A stretch of 5,314 bases of DNA from Lachnocurva sp029100405 (GTDB lineage: Bacteria > Bacillota > Clostridia > Lachnospirales > Lachnospiraceae), in the NCBI GenBank assembly GCA_046263755.1, contig JBJYZC010000029.1, positions 1-5,314 of the forward strand, written 5' to 3'. Of the stretch, positions 1 through 5,079 are shown one piece after another. The translations under genes and the position numbers were made by a program. How positions within the stretch are numbered: position 1 is the first letter of the stretch; each line of letters starts with the position of its first letter. The notes under the pieces are model-generated. The model saw nothing but the letters and a program-made list of their open reading frames with translations, was not told the origin of the DNA and ran no database searches.

Positions 1-20
1 TGCTGTATACTCTTATTCAT

Positions 21-100
21 AGAGAACATCTCCTTTGCAAGGTTTTTTGGTTTTCCGCTTAATACCTTATCACAGGTGATGTTCTCTTTTTATATTTTTT
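21..100 (+). terminator. Long-loop stem followed by T-runs, possible terminator of an upstream gene
   Basis: AGAGAACATC (21-30) is the exact reverse complement of GATGTTCTCT (78-87). After one mismatch, CCT (32-34) pairs with AGG (74-76). Inside the loop AAGGT (39-43) can pair with ACCTT (64-68). The outer stem is followed directly by T-rich sequence (87-100, two T-runs split by TATA). On the plus strand this resembles a transcription terminator with an unusually large, structured apical part; the minus strand has no T-run after the stem. The gene it would end lies to the left of the window. It could instead be part of a structured RNA. Confidence 0.45.
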
Positions 101-122
101 CCGACTAAAACTTTACGCTAGC

Positions 123-293
123 GGAAGGGATCTTACTGGAATAGGGCATGCCGGAATGGAGTCAGACAGGAATGGGGCTTACCGGAATGGGGCTTACCGG
201 AATGGGAGCTTACTGAAATGGGATATTACCGGAATGGGAGCTTACTGAAATGGGATATTACCAGAATGGGAGCTTACCGGAATGGGGCTTGCT
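123..293. repeat. Minisatellite of about eleven 15-16 bp units
   Basis: Tandem units resembling GGAATGGGAGCTTACC run head to tail: 123-137, 138-152, 153-168, 169-183, 184-198, 199-214, 215-230, 231-246, 247-262, 263-278 and 279-293. Units are 15 or 16 bp, differing by one G/A in the GGGG or GGGAG part. Units at 169-183 and 184-198 are identical. The pair 199-230 is repeated exactly at 231-262, so a 32-bp two-unit block was duplicated after the units had diverged. The leftmost three units are the most degenerate. No reading frame of any length runs through the array. It lies about 125 bp upstream of the FNT channel gene. Confidence 0.9.
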
Positions 294-418
294 AAGGGAG
301 TTTTTCTGTATACTTCTGTCGTTTTTTATGATAATCTGAAATTGAAGTTATGTACCTTGCTTATCTTTTCACCTATATCGGTGACCATTAATCTTCACAT
401 GAACAGAAAGGCAATCCT
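294..418 (+). promoter_or_regulatory. Upstream region of the FNT channel gene
   Basis: This stretch between the minisatellite and the FNT start codon should contain its promoter. The best candidate is a GATAAT -10 (330-335) with a weak TGTATA -35 (307-312) at 17 bp spacing; only the -10 is convincing. Downstream, TCACC (369-373) and GGTGA (380-384) form a short inverted repeat around TATATC that could be a small hairpin or an operator half-site pair. A modest ribosome binding site AAAGG (407-411) lies seven bases before the ATG at 419. None of these is strong enough to name a regulator. Confidence 0.3.
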
Positions 419-1183
419 ATGTACGGAGAAACGTATCAGGCAGTCTCCTCTGCCGCAAAAAACAAAGTTAACTTCCTGAAGAAAAGCCCCGTTGGATATT
501 TCATCCATTCCATGCTGGCCGGTGCCTATATCGGCTTTGGTAATATCCTGATCAATGTTATCGGCGGCCTCATGAAAGGAGCTCCTGCAACCAAGGTCGT
601 CATGGGTTGCGCCTTCGGTATTGCCCTGAGCCTCGTTGTGATTGCAGGTGCAGAACTTTTCACCGGAAATACCTTGGTGATGACCGCCGGATTGACTGAG
701 AAGAAGATTTCTTTTGCAGATGCCTTAAAGCTTCTTGTCCTCTGCTGGTTTGGAAACCTCGCCGGTTCTGCCTTACTCGCAGTCTTCTTCCATTTCTCCG
801 GTCTCTATACCGAGCCTGCCCAGATCTTTCTGGCAACTGCCGCAGCAGGCAAGATGTCCGCTCCCTTTTTACAGCTTGTGATCCGCGGTATCCTCTGTAA
901 TATTCTGGTCTGCCTTGCTGTCTGGTGCGGATTTAAATGCAAATCCGAAAGCGCAAAACTGATCATGATCTTCTGGTGCCTCTTCGCCTTCATTACCTGC
1001 GGTTTTGAGCACTCCATCGCCAACATGACTCAGCTGACCCTGGCCCTCCTTGATCCGGCCGGCCAAGCCGTCTCCTTCGGCGGATGGCTGCATAACCTGC
1101 TTGCCGTCACGATTGGAAATATCATCGGCGGTGTCTGCTTCGTTGCACTTCCATATTTTGTGGGAGCCAAGGCTGAGAAATAG
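419..1183 (+). CDS. Formate/nitrite transporter (FNT) family channel
   Basis: A 254-residue integral membrane protein of the FNT family, which forms pentameric channels for small monovalent anions such as formate, nitrite or hydrosulfide in the cytoplasmic membrane. Family hallmarks are visible: AGAYIGFGN (34-42) in the first membrane segment, AELFTGNT (78-85) in the broken second segment, and GFEHSIANM (195-203), which carries the central pore histidine (H198). The RGILCN stretch (156-161) and IGNIIGG (232-238) also fit. Length is close to the usual 250-290 residues, so it looks complete. The ATG at 419 follows AAAGG at a spacing of seven. ELFTGNT resembles NirC and hydrosulfide-type members more than FocA, but the sequence does not settle the substrate; formate export is plausible in a fermenter. 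It is transcribed alone and converges on the symporter gene. Confidence 0.95.
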   Translation: MYGETYQAVSSAAKNKVNFLKKSPVGYFIHSMLAGAYIGFGNILINVIGGLMKGAPATKVVMGCAFGIALSLVVIAGAELFTGNTLVMTAGLTEKKISFADALKLLVLCWFGNLAGSALLAVFFHFSGLYTEPAQIFLATAAAGKMSAPFLQLVIRGILCNILVCLAVWCGFKCKSESAKLIMIFWCLFAFITCGFEHSIANMTQLTLALLDPAGQAVSFGGWLHNLLAVTIGNIIGGVCFVALPYFVGAKAEK

Positions 1184-1192
1184 AGACAACTT

Positions 1193-1358
1193 GGCAATTA
1201 TCGTAATACAGCTTGATGTTCAAAAATCCGATAGTGAAACCTTGAGTTCACTATCGGATTTTTTACATTTGTCTTCTATTACGATAAATGCCCTCGAATC
1301 TTGCCTCGGTGAGCTTCGGAACTATCGTATTTTTCAATTTTGCCTTCTATTACGATAA
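1193..1358. repeat. Nested inverted repeats with TATCGTA core in the convergent intergenic region
   Basis: GGCAATTATCGTAATA (1193-1208) is matched in inverted orientation by 1277-1292 with one mismatch in 16, and the terminator hairpin sits between the two arms. The sequence CTTCTATTACGATAA occurs at 1273-1287 and again exactly at 1344-1358. A further TATCGTA at 1323-1329 makes a second inverted pair with TACGATA at 1351-1357. The core thus occurs four times in alternating orientation. The last copy ends four bases short of the symporter stop codon. It could be a small palindromic intergenic element or a set of protein-binding sites; no flanking target-site duplication is evident. Confidence 0.7.
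1222..1263. terminator. Bidirectional rho-independent terminator between FNT and symporter genes
   Basis: AAAAATCCGATAGTGAA (1222-1238) pairs perfectly with 1247-1263 to make a 17-bp stem with an eight-base loop. The arms begin with an A-run and end with a T-run, so either strand gives a hairpin followed by U residues: six T on the plus strand and five on the minus strand. It lies 39 bp after the FNT stop codon and about 100 bp after the symporter stop codon, so it can end both convergent transcripts. Confidence 0.92.
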
Positions 1359-1361
1359 GTC

Positions 1362-2777
1362 TCACTCCAGATGTTTCTTTCTTGCGAAGAAGTCCCTGGT
1401 TTCAAAAGCAACGACCGGAGACAGGGCGAACAGAGCGATCATATTAGGCACAGCCATTAGGCCATTGAAGATATCTGCAATGGTCCAGACTGCAGAAACC
1501 GTCATATAAGGGCCGGCGAATACAGCTAAAATATAAAGCCAGCGGAAGACTTTCACAGGTTTCTTCTTTTCCCCGCTGAGGTAGGTGATGCAGCGTTCAC
1601 TGTAATAATCCCAGCCGAGAATTGTTGTGAAGGCAAAGAAGATCAGGCAAAGCATCAGAATAAATGCTGAGAACTGCTCCGGGAACGGAAGTCCCTTCTG
1701 GAAAGCATAAGTTGTGATGGCAACGCCCTCCAGTCCCTTCACCTCCCAGCCACCGGTCAGAACAATCGACAGACCCGTGATATTACAGATAATGATCGTA
1801 TCGATGAAGGTACCGGTCATGGAGACCAGACCCTGCCGAACCGGCTCCTTGGTCTGTGCTGCGGCAGCGGCGATCGGGGCGGATCCGAGACCCGCTTCAT
1901 TCGAGAAGATACCCCGGGCAATACCTTTTTGCATAGCAACAAACATAGACCCGACCATACCTCCGGTGAAAGCCCTGGGTGCGAATGCAGCTTTGCAGAT
2001 CAAAACAAAAGCCGCCGGGACTTTGGTGATATTCAACAGGATCAGAAGCATGCCGAAAACAAAATAGGTAATCGCCATAAAAGGAACCACAACAGAAGCA
2101 ACCTTCGAAATTCTCTGCAGGCCGCCGATTACAACCAGTGCAACCAATACGGCTACCAGAAGAGAAGCAAGGATCGTAACCATACTGTAGTTTCCGATCC
2201 CGGGAAGATGAATGGGTTTGTCTCCGGACGGATTAAAGAAATTATTGACCGCACTGACAATACCATTGACCTGAGAAAAGGTGCCGATTCCGAACAGACC
2301 AACACACATGCCAAAGAAAGCAAAGAGCTTAGCCAGCCATTTCCAGCGGCTGCCCATACCCTTTTCGATGTACATGAAAGGTCCGCCCAGTGTCTTTCCG
2401 TCTTTGGAAACCGCACGATATTTTACAGCCAGAAGTGCTTCCGAATATTTGGTTGCCATTCCAAAGCAGGCTGCCAGAACCATCCAGAAGAGAGCTCCCG
2501 GTCCGCCGGTTCCAACGGCTGTTGCAACACCAACAATATTTCCGGTACCGATCGTTGCTGACAAAGCAGTCATCAGGGCTCCGAAACTGGAGACCTCACC
2601 CTCCTGGTCCTTCTCATTATGGAAGACCCAGTGGATCGCCAAAGGCAGTCTTCGAAGCTGGATACCCCTGGTTCGGATGGTGAGTAAGACACCGCCTACA
2701 AGAATCAGAGCCATCAGAGGAACTCCCCAGACAGCATTATCGATCTTGGCCAAGATTTGATTGATCGAACTCCACAT
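1362..2777 (-). CDS. Sodium:alanine/glycine symporter, AGCS family
   Basis: A 471-residue polytopic membrane protein of the alanine or glycine:cation symporter family, which imports alanine and/or glycine with Na+ (or H+). Recognisable family blocks are ALSATIGTGNIVGVATAV (71-88), the signature GGPGALFWMVLAACFG (91-106) followed by TKYSEALLAVKYR (109-121), and RGIFSNEAGLGSAP (288-301) followed by an alanine-rich stretch. Hydrophobic segments cover most of the protein, with a short basic C-terminal tail; the length is typical for the family. The frame stays open to 2810, but the ATG at 2777 is chosen because GGAGG lies nine bases upstream and MWSSINQ is a normal family N-terminus. The gene follows the HPr-dehydrogenase fusion on the same strand after 232 bp and has its own structured leader. 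Alanine versus glycine preference cannot be told from the sequence. Confidence 0.95.
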   Translation of the reverse strand: MWSSINQILAKIDNAVWGVPLMALILVGGVLLTIRTRGIQLRRLPLAIHWVFHNEKDQEGEVSSFGALMTALSATIGTGNIVGVATAVGTGGPGALFWMVLAACFGMATKYSEALLAVKYRAVSKDGKTLGGPFMYIEKGMGSRWKWLAKLFAFFGMCVGLFGIGTFSQVNGIVSAVNNFFNPSGDKPIHLPGIGNYSMVTILASLLVAVLVALVVIGGLQRISKVASVVVPFMAITYFVFGMLLILLNITKVPAAFVLICKAAFAPRAFTGGMVGSMFVAMQKGIARGIFSNEAGLGSAPIAAAAAQTKEPVRQGLVSMTGTFIDTIIICNITGLSIVLTGGWEVKGLEGVAITTYAFQKGLPFPEQFSAFILMLCLIFFAFTTILGWDYYSERCITYLSGEKKKPVKVFRWLYILAVFAGPYMTVSAVWTIADIFNGLMAVPNMIALFALSPVVAFETRDFFARKKHLE

Positions 2778-2786
2778 TTTCTTTTT

Positions 2787-2791
2787 CCTCC
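2787..2791 (-). promoter_or_regulatory. Ribosome binding site that fixes the symporter start at 2777
   Basis: On the minus strand GGGAGG (GGAGG at 2791-2787) lies nine bases before the ATG at 2777. The alternative upstream ATG at 2810 has no comparable site and would add eleven residues rich in Arg and Lys that are translated from the ribosome binding site itself. The bases just 5' of this site (2802-2795) are complementary to the loop of the leader hairpin, so access to it may be regulated. Confidence 0.85.
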
Positions 2792-2794
2792 CGC

Positions 2795-2906
2795 GCAGAT
2801 GACTTAACAAGTGATATGAAACGAGCCGCCGGCATATGCCATGACAGCTGAAAAGTTTTCATCTGCAAAAACTTTTTTCTATCTTAGCATATTGCCGGCG
2901 GCTCGT
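2795..2906 (-). promoter_or_regulatory. Structured 5' leader of the symporter gene, possible pseudoknot regulator
   Basis: Read on the minus strand, ACGAGCCGCCGGCAATATGC (2906-2887) pairs with GCATATGCCGGCGGCTCGT (2839-2821): 19 base pairs with a single bulged A, enclosing a 47-nt loop (2886-2840). The loop contains GCAGATGA (2866-2859), the exact complement of TCATCTGC (2802-2795), which ends three bases before the GGAGG ribosome binding site. The same loop segment can instead form a local hairpin around TGAAAA/TTTTCA, so two folds compete. No U-run follows the stem, which argues against a simple terminator. A weak candidate promoter lies upstream (TATAAG at 2944-2939 with TTCAAG at 2965-2960). 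I see no match to the glycine riboswitch. Confidence 0.55.
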
Positions 2907-2972
2907 GGTAATAAGTTCGCAATTATCTATTAATATTTCTTATAGGATGACGTCTTTCACTTGAATAAGTTT

Positions 2973-2995
2973 CACTTCATTAAAGCGATGAAGTG
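2973..2995 (-). terminator. Hairpin after the HPr-dehydrogenase gene, weak terminator candidate
   Basis: CACTTCAT (2995-2988 on the minus strand) pairs with ATGAAGTG (2980-2973) around a seven-base loop, fifteen bases downstream of the stop codon at 3010. On the minus strand it is followed by AAACTTATTC rather than a T-run, so termination would be inefficient and read-through into the symporter gene is possible. Confidence 0.35.
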
Positions 2996-3009
2996 TATCC
3001 GGACGGTCT

Positions 3010-4308
3010 TTATTTCACCTCAGCGGCCCCGTAAGGAAGGCCTTCGTTGAAGTTTCTCGCATTCTCCATGGTGACTGCGGCGATGGCCTGCAGGGCCTCT
3101 CTGGTGAAGAAAGCCTGGTGAGAAGTCAGGATCAAGTTCGGGAACATCGTTAGTCTTGCAACGACATCGCTGGAAAGCATATCCTCGGAATGATCCGTAT
3201 AGACATTAGCATCCTCGCCCTCATAAACATCCAGTGCAACCGCGTGGAAATGTCCTTCCTTCAAAGCCTCGATCAGAGCCTCAATATCGATCAAACCGCC
3301 ACGGCTGGTATTGACCAGCATGACATCCTTCTTCATCAGGGAAATGGTCTCACGATTGATCAGATGATGGGTTCCGCCCTCGCCCATGATGAGAGGCGCA
3401 TGCAGAGAAATCAGATCCGCCCTCTGCAGGAGTTCCTCCTTGCTCACATAGGTAAGAAGGCCCTCTTCCTCAAGCTTCTTATTTGGAAATGCATCCCAGC
3501 CGAGAACCGTCATGCCATAGCCCTTGCAGATTCTCGCCATGCAGACGCCGATCCGGCCGGTGCCCATAATACCGGCAACCTTATTATGGAGATCCACTCC
3601 AAGAAGTCCGCTCAGGGCGAAGTTATTATCTCTGACTTTATTATAGGCCTTATGGATCCTCCGGTTCGCAGCCTGAATGATCGTCATGGCATGCTCTGCG
3701 ACCGCATAAGGGGAATAAGCAGGAACACGAAGAACCGTAATTCCATATTCCGATGCAGCATCGATGTCTACATTATTAAATCCGGCGCAGCGGAGCAGGA
3801 TCAGTTTCACCCCGACATCATGTAATTCTTCAATGACCGGTCTCGGAGCCTCATCATTTACAAAAATGCAGACCGCATCGTAACCCTTCGCAAGATAAGC
3901 CGTCTCCTCTGTCAGACGAGATTTGATGTACTTGATATCGACATTGTAAGCACCGACTCCACGGTCTTTCGCCAGTTCACTGAAGAAGATCCGGTCATAG
4001 CTCTTAGTACCGAAGAAGGCAATCTTAAGGATATCCGCCTTCTTTCCCTTGGGCTGCTCCTCTTCGAGAACAGCCCGGACAGCCTGAAGTGCCTCATCTT
4101 CATCCGGTCCTGCCGCCTCCACATGAAGGGTCGATCCCTTGATGGCTTCCAGACGAAGAATCGAAAGTACATTCGCACCATTGGCTTCAGCGCCATCAAC
4201 GGATAAGGTTACCTCACTCTTATAACCGATGCAGACCTGGGCGATTCTCGCAGCAGGACGAGCATGAATTCCAAGCGGGTTAGTTACAACATAATCAAAA
4301 CTCTTCAT
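3010..4308 (-). CDS. HPr-domain / D-lactate dehydrogenase fusion protein
   Basis: A 432-residue cytoplasmic protein in one uninterrupted frame. Residues 1 to about 84 are an HPr-like PTS phosphocarrier domain: NPLGIHARPAARI places His15 and Arg17 exactly as in free HPr. The regulatory serine region NGKSIMG of Bacillota HPr reads NGANVLS, so position 46 is Asn. After a short linker (85-92) comes a full D-2-hydroxyacid dehydrogenase (about 93-425), closest to LdhA-type D-lactate dehydrogenase: LRCAGFNNVDID (172-183), VPAYSPYAVAEHA (195-207), the NAD-binding GTGRIG (249-254) with Asp272 after the second strand, and the catalytic Arg336, Glu363 and His397 (SHQAF). It should reduce pyruvate to D-lactate with NADH; the HPr domain may be phosphorylated by PTS enzyme I. 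The start is supported by AGGAGG ten bases before the ATG at 4308. Another 2-hydroxyacid substrate is possible but less likely. Confidence 0.93.
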   Translation of the reverse strand: MKSFDYVVTNPLGIHARPAARIAQVCIGYKSEVTLSVDGAEANGANVLSILRLEAIKGSTLHVEAAGPDEDEALQAVRAVLEEEQPKGKKADILKIAFFGTKSYDRIFFSELAKDRGVGAYNVDIKYIKSRLTEETAYLAKGYDAVCIFVNDEAPRPVIEELHDVGVKLILLRCAGFNNVDIDAASEYGITVLRVPAYSPYAVAEHAMTIIQAANRRIHKAYNKVRDNNFALSGLLGVDLHNKVAGIMGTGRIGVCMARICKGYGMTVLGWDAFPNKKLEEEGLLTYVSKEELLQRADLISLHAPLIMGEGGTHHLINRETISLMKKDVMLVNTSRGGLIDIEALIEALKEGHFHAVALDVYEGEDANVYTDHSEDMLSSDVVARLTMFPNLILTSHQAFFTREALQAIAAVTMENARNFNEGLPYGAAEVK

Positions 4309-4373
4309 AATGATCTTTCCTCCTGATGAATAAAAGATATCTAAAAGTTCTTATTTCCTTTTTGGTTAAGTGA

Positions 4374-4382
4374 ATTGTACCA
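4374..4382 (-). promoter_or_regulatory. Extended -10 promoter candidate for the HPr-dehydrogenase gene
   Basis: On the minus strand TGGTACAAT (4382-4374) is an extended -10 element: TG, one base, then TACAAT. No good -35 hexamer is found at 16-18 bp spacing, which is tolerable for an extended -10. Transcription would begin near 4367, giving a leader of roughly 58 nt before the ATG at 4308. It lies just downstream of the rRNA/tRNA operon terminator, consistent with an independent transcription unit. Confidence 0.5.
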
Positions 4383-4446
4383 TAAATAAAGAACAGATAA
4401 CGTTGGAAATCCAAAGAAAAGAGAGAAGTATTTGCATTTCCCGAAA

Positions 4447-4479
4447 TATAAAAAAAGGAGATGCTCTTGCATCTCCTTT
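4447..4479 (-). terminator. Rho-independent terminator of the rRNA/tRNA operon
   Basis: On the minus strand AAAGGAGATGC (4479-4469) pairs perfectly with GCATCTCCTTT (4464-4454) around a four-base loop and runs straight into a T-tract. It begins six bases after the end of tRNA-Arg and therefore ends the operon that runs from the 23S gene through the tRNAs. Confidence 0.95.
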
Positions 4480-4484
4480 CCAAA

Positions 4485-4558
4485 CGTGCGTGAGAGGATT
4501 CGAACCCCCGACACCTTGGTCCGTAGCCAAGTGCTCTATCCAGCTGAGCTACACGCAC
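4485..4558 (-). tRNA. tRNA-Arg(ACG)
   Basis: A 74-nt cloverleaf on the minus strand. The acceptor stem GTGCGTG pairs with CACGCAC (discriminator G); the D arm is GCTC/GAGC; the anticodon stem CTTGG/CCAAG encloses loop CTACGGA, giving anticodon ACG (presumably deaminated to ICG, reading CGU, CGC and CGA). The T arm GGGGG/CCTCT with loop TTCGAAT has two G-U pairs. No CCA is encoded. It is the last gene of the operon, directly before the terminator. Confidence 0.97.
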
Positions 4559-4565
4559 ATATCCT

Positions 4566-4741
4566 GTCATGATTTCGAAGAAATCGGGACCTACGCAGTT
4601 GCCCTCGGGCGAAGCCCGATCTTCCAATGCAACTGCTCCTCGTCACGATCTCGAAGAAATCATGACCTACGCAGTCGCCTCGGGCAAAGCCCGATCTTCT
4701 AATGCAACTACTCCTTGTCACGATTTCGAAGAAATCGTGAC
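4566..4741. repeat. Tandem 75-76 bp repeat (2.3 copies) made of hairpins in a tRNA spacer
   Basis: Unit 1 (4566-4641) and unit 2 (4642-4716) are near-identical, and a third partial copy covers 4717-4741. Each unit starts with an imperfect palindrome of 11 bp arms around GAA; the third copy, GTCACGATTTC (4717-4727) with its complement at 4731-4741, is perfect. The second part of each unit has an inner TCGGGC/GCCCGA hairpin (4605-4610 with 4614-4619; 4680-4685 with 4689-4694). In unit 1 this is enclosed by GCAGTTGC (4595-4602) pairing with GCAACTGC (4629-4636). The repeat fills the whole spacer between tRNA-Arg and the CAT tRNA. Short open frames across it are repeat artefacts. Confidence 0.88.
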
Positions 4742-4747
4742 AATTAA

Positions 4748-4821
4748 CGACCCGAGAGGGACTCGAACCCAGGACCGACCGGTTATGAGCCGGCTGCTCT
4801 AACCAACTGAGCTAAAGGTCC
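4748..4821 (-). tRNA. CAT-anticodon tRNA (Ile2- or Met-like) with aberrant 3' end
   Basis: On the minus strand the 5' part is a normal tRNA: acceptor strand GGACCTT, then TA, D arm GCTC/GAGC, anticodon stem GCCGG/CCGGT with loop CTCATAA (anticodon CAT), and a T loop TTCGAGT. The 5' half resembles Bacillota tRNA-Ile2, whose CAT is modified to lysidine to read AUA, but elongator Met cannot be excluded. The 3' part does not fit: after the T loop CCCTC faces CTGGG, giving only three of five T-stem pairs, and the 3' acceptor strand TCGGGTC forms only four of seven pairs with GGACCTT. A one-base shift gives five contiguous pairs but leaves mismatches at both ends. AAGGTCC, expected here, is absent. 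It may be a degenerate tRNA. The 3' boundary is uncertain. Confidence 0.7.
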
Positions 4822-4855
4822 CTTCTTAAAGGTATCTGCTCCTTTTGGCTTCTGA

Positions 4856-4927
4856 TGACCCCAGCGGGATTTGAACCCACGATACCACCGTGAAAGGGTG
4901 GTGTCTTAACCGCTTGACCATGGGGCC
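4856..4927 (-). tRNA. tRNA-Glu(TTC)
   Basis: A 72-nt cloverleaf on the minus strand. Acceptor GGCCCCA pairs with TGGGGTC (one G-U pair), discriminator A. Anticodon stem CCACC/GGTGG encloses loop CTTTCAC, giving anticodon TTC for glutamate. T arm GTGGG/CCCGC with loop TTCAAAT. No encoded CCA. All stems are intact, which contrasts with the neighbouring CAT tRNA 34 bp downstream in the operon. Confidence 0.97.
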
Positions 4928-4966
4928 TCGGATTCTCTATCTATCCTTTCTCGGATACAAAGAAAG

Positions 4967-5039
4967 CTCCCCCTGTTGGACTCGAACCAACGACACTTCG
5001 GTTAACAGCCGAATGCTCTACCGACTGAGCTAAGGAGGA
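4967..5039 (-). tRNA. tRNA-Asn(GTT)
   Basis: A 73-nt cloverleaf on the minus strand. Acceptor TCCTCCT pairs with AGGGGGA (one G-U pair), discriminator G. Anticodon stem TTCGG/CCGAA encloses loop CTGTTAA, giving anticodon GTT for asparagine. T arm GTTGG/CCAAC with loop TTCGAGT. No encoded CCA. It is the first tRNA after the 23S rRNA gene in this operon. Confidence 0.97.
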
Positions 5040-5079
5040 TCACTGTAAAGGTGTATACCTTCAAAACTTCATATAGATT

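Noticed and set aside
123..293. CRISPR array
   Set aside because: Units are contiguous 15-16 bp repeats with no unique spacers and no cas genes nearby.
3..314. CTGTATACT at both 3-11 and 306-314 as flanking direct repeats of an inserted element
   Set aside because: A nine-base match with no terminal inverted repeats or transposase between; chance is adequate.
282..479. Plus-strand 65-codon open frame overlapping the FNT start
   Set aside because: Starts inside the minisatellite, overlaps a well-supported gene in another frame, and has no family resemblance or good ribosome binding site.
1929..2561. 210-codon plus-strand open frame opposite the symporter gene
   Set aside because: Antisense shadow of a clear AGCS gene; its composition (rich in His, Asn, Ser) is typical of such shadows.
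2778..3009. Glycine riboswitch ahead of the AGCS gene
   Set aside because: This would fit the gene, but no recognisable glycine aptamer core is present; the region is dominated by one long stem instead.
3010..4308. HPr-dehydrogenase fusion as a frameshift or assembly artefact
   Set aside because: The frame is continuous through both domains and the linker, the only strong ribosome binding site found is ahead of the HPr domain, and none is apparent before the dehydrogenase part. Read-level confirmation was not possible here.
4536..4721. Minus-strand open frame with repeated CIRRSGFARG / CIGRSGFARG peptides
   Set aside because: It is the tandem 75-bp spacer repeat read in one frame, overlaps tRNA-Arg, and has no convincing ribosome binding site.
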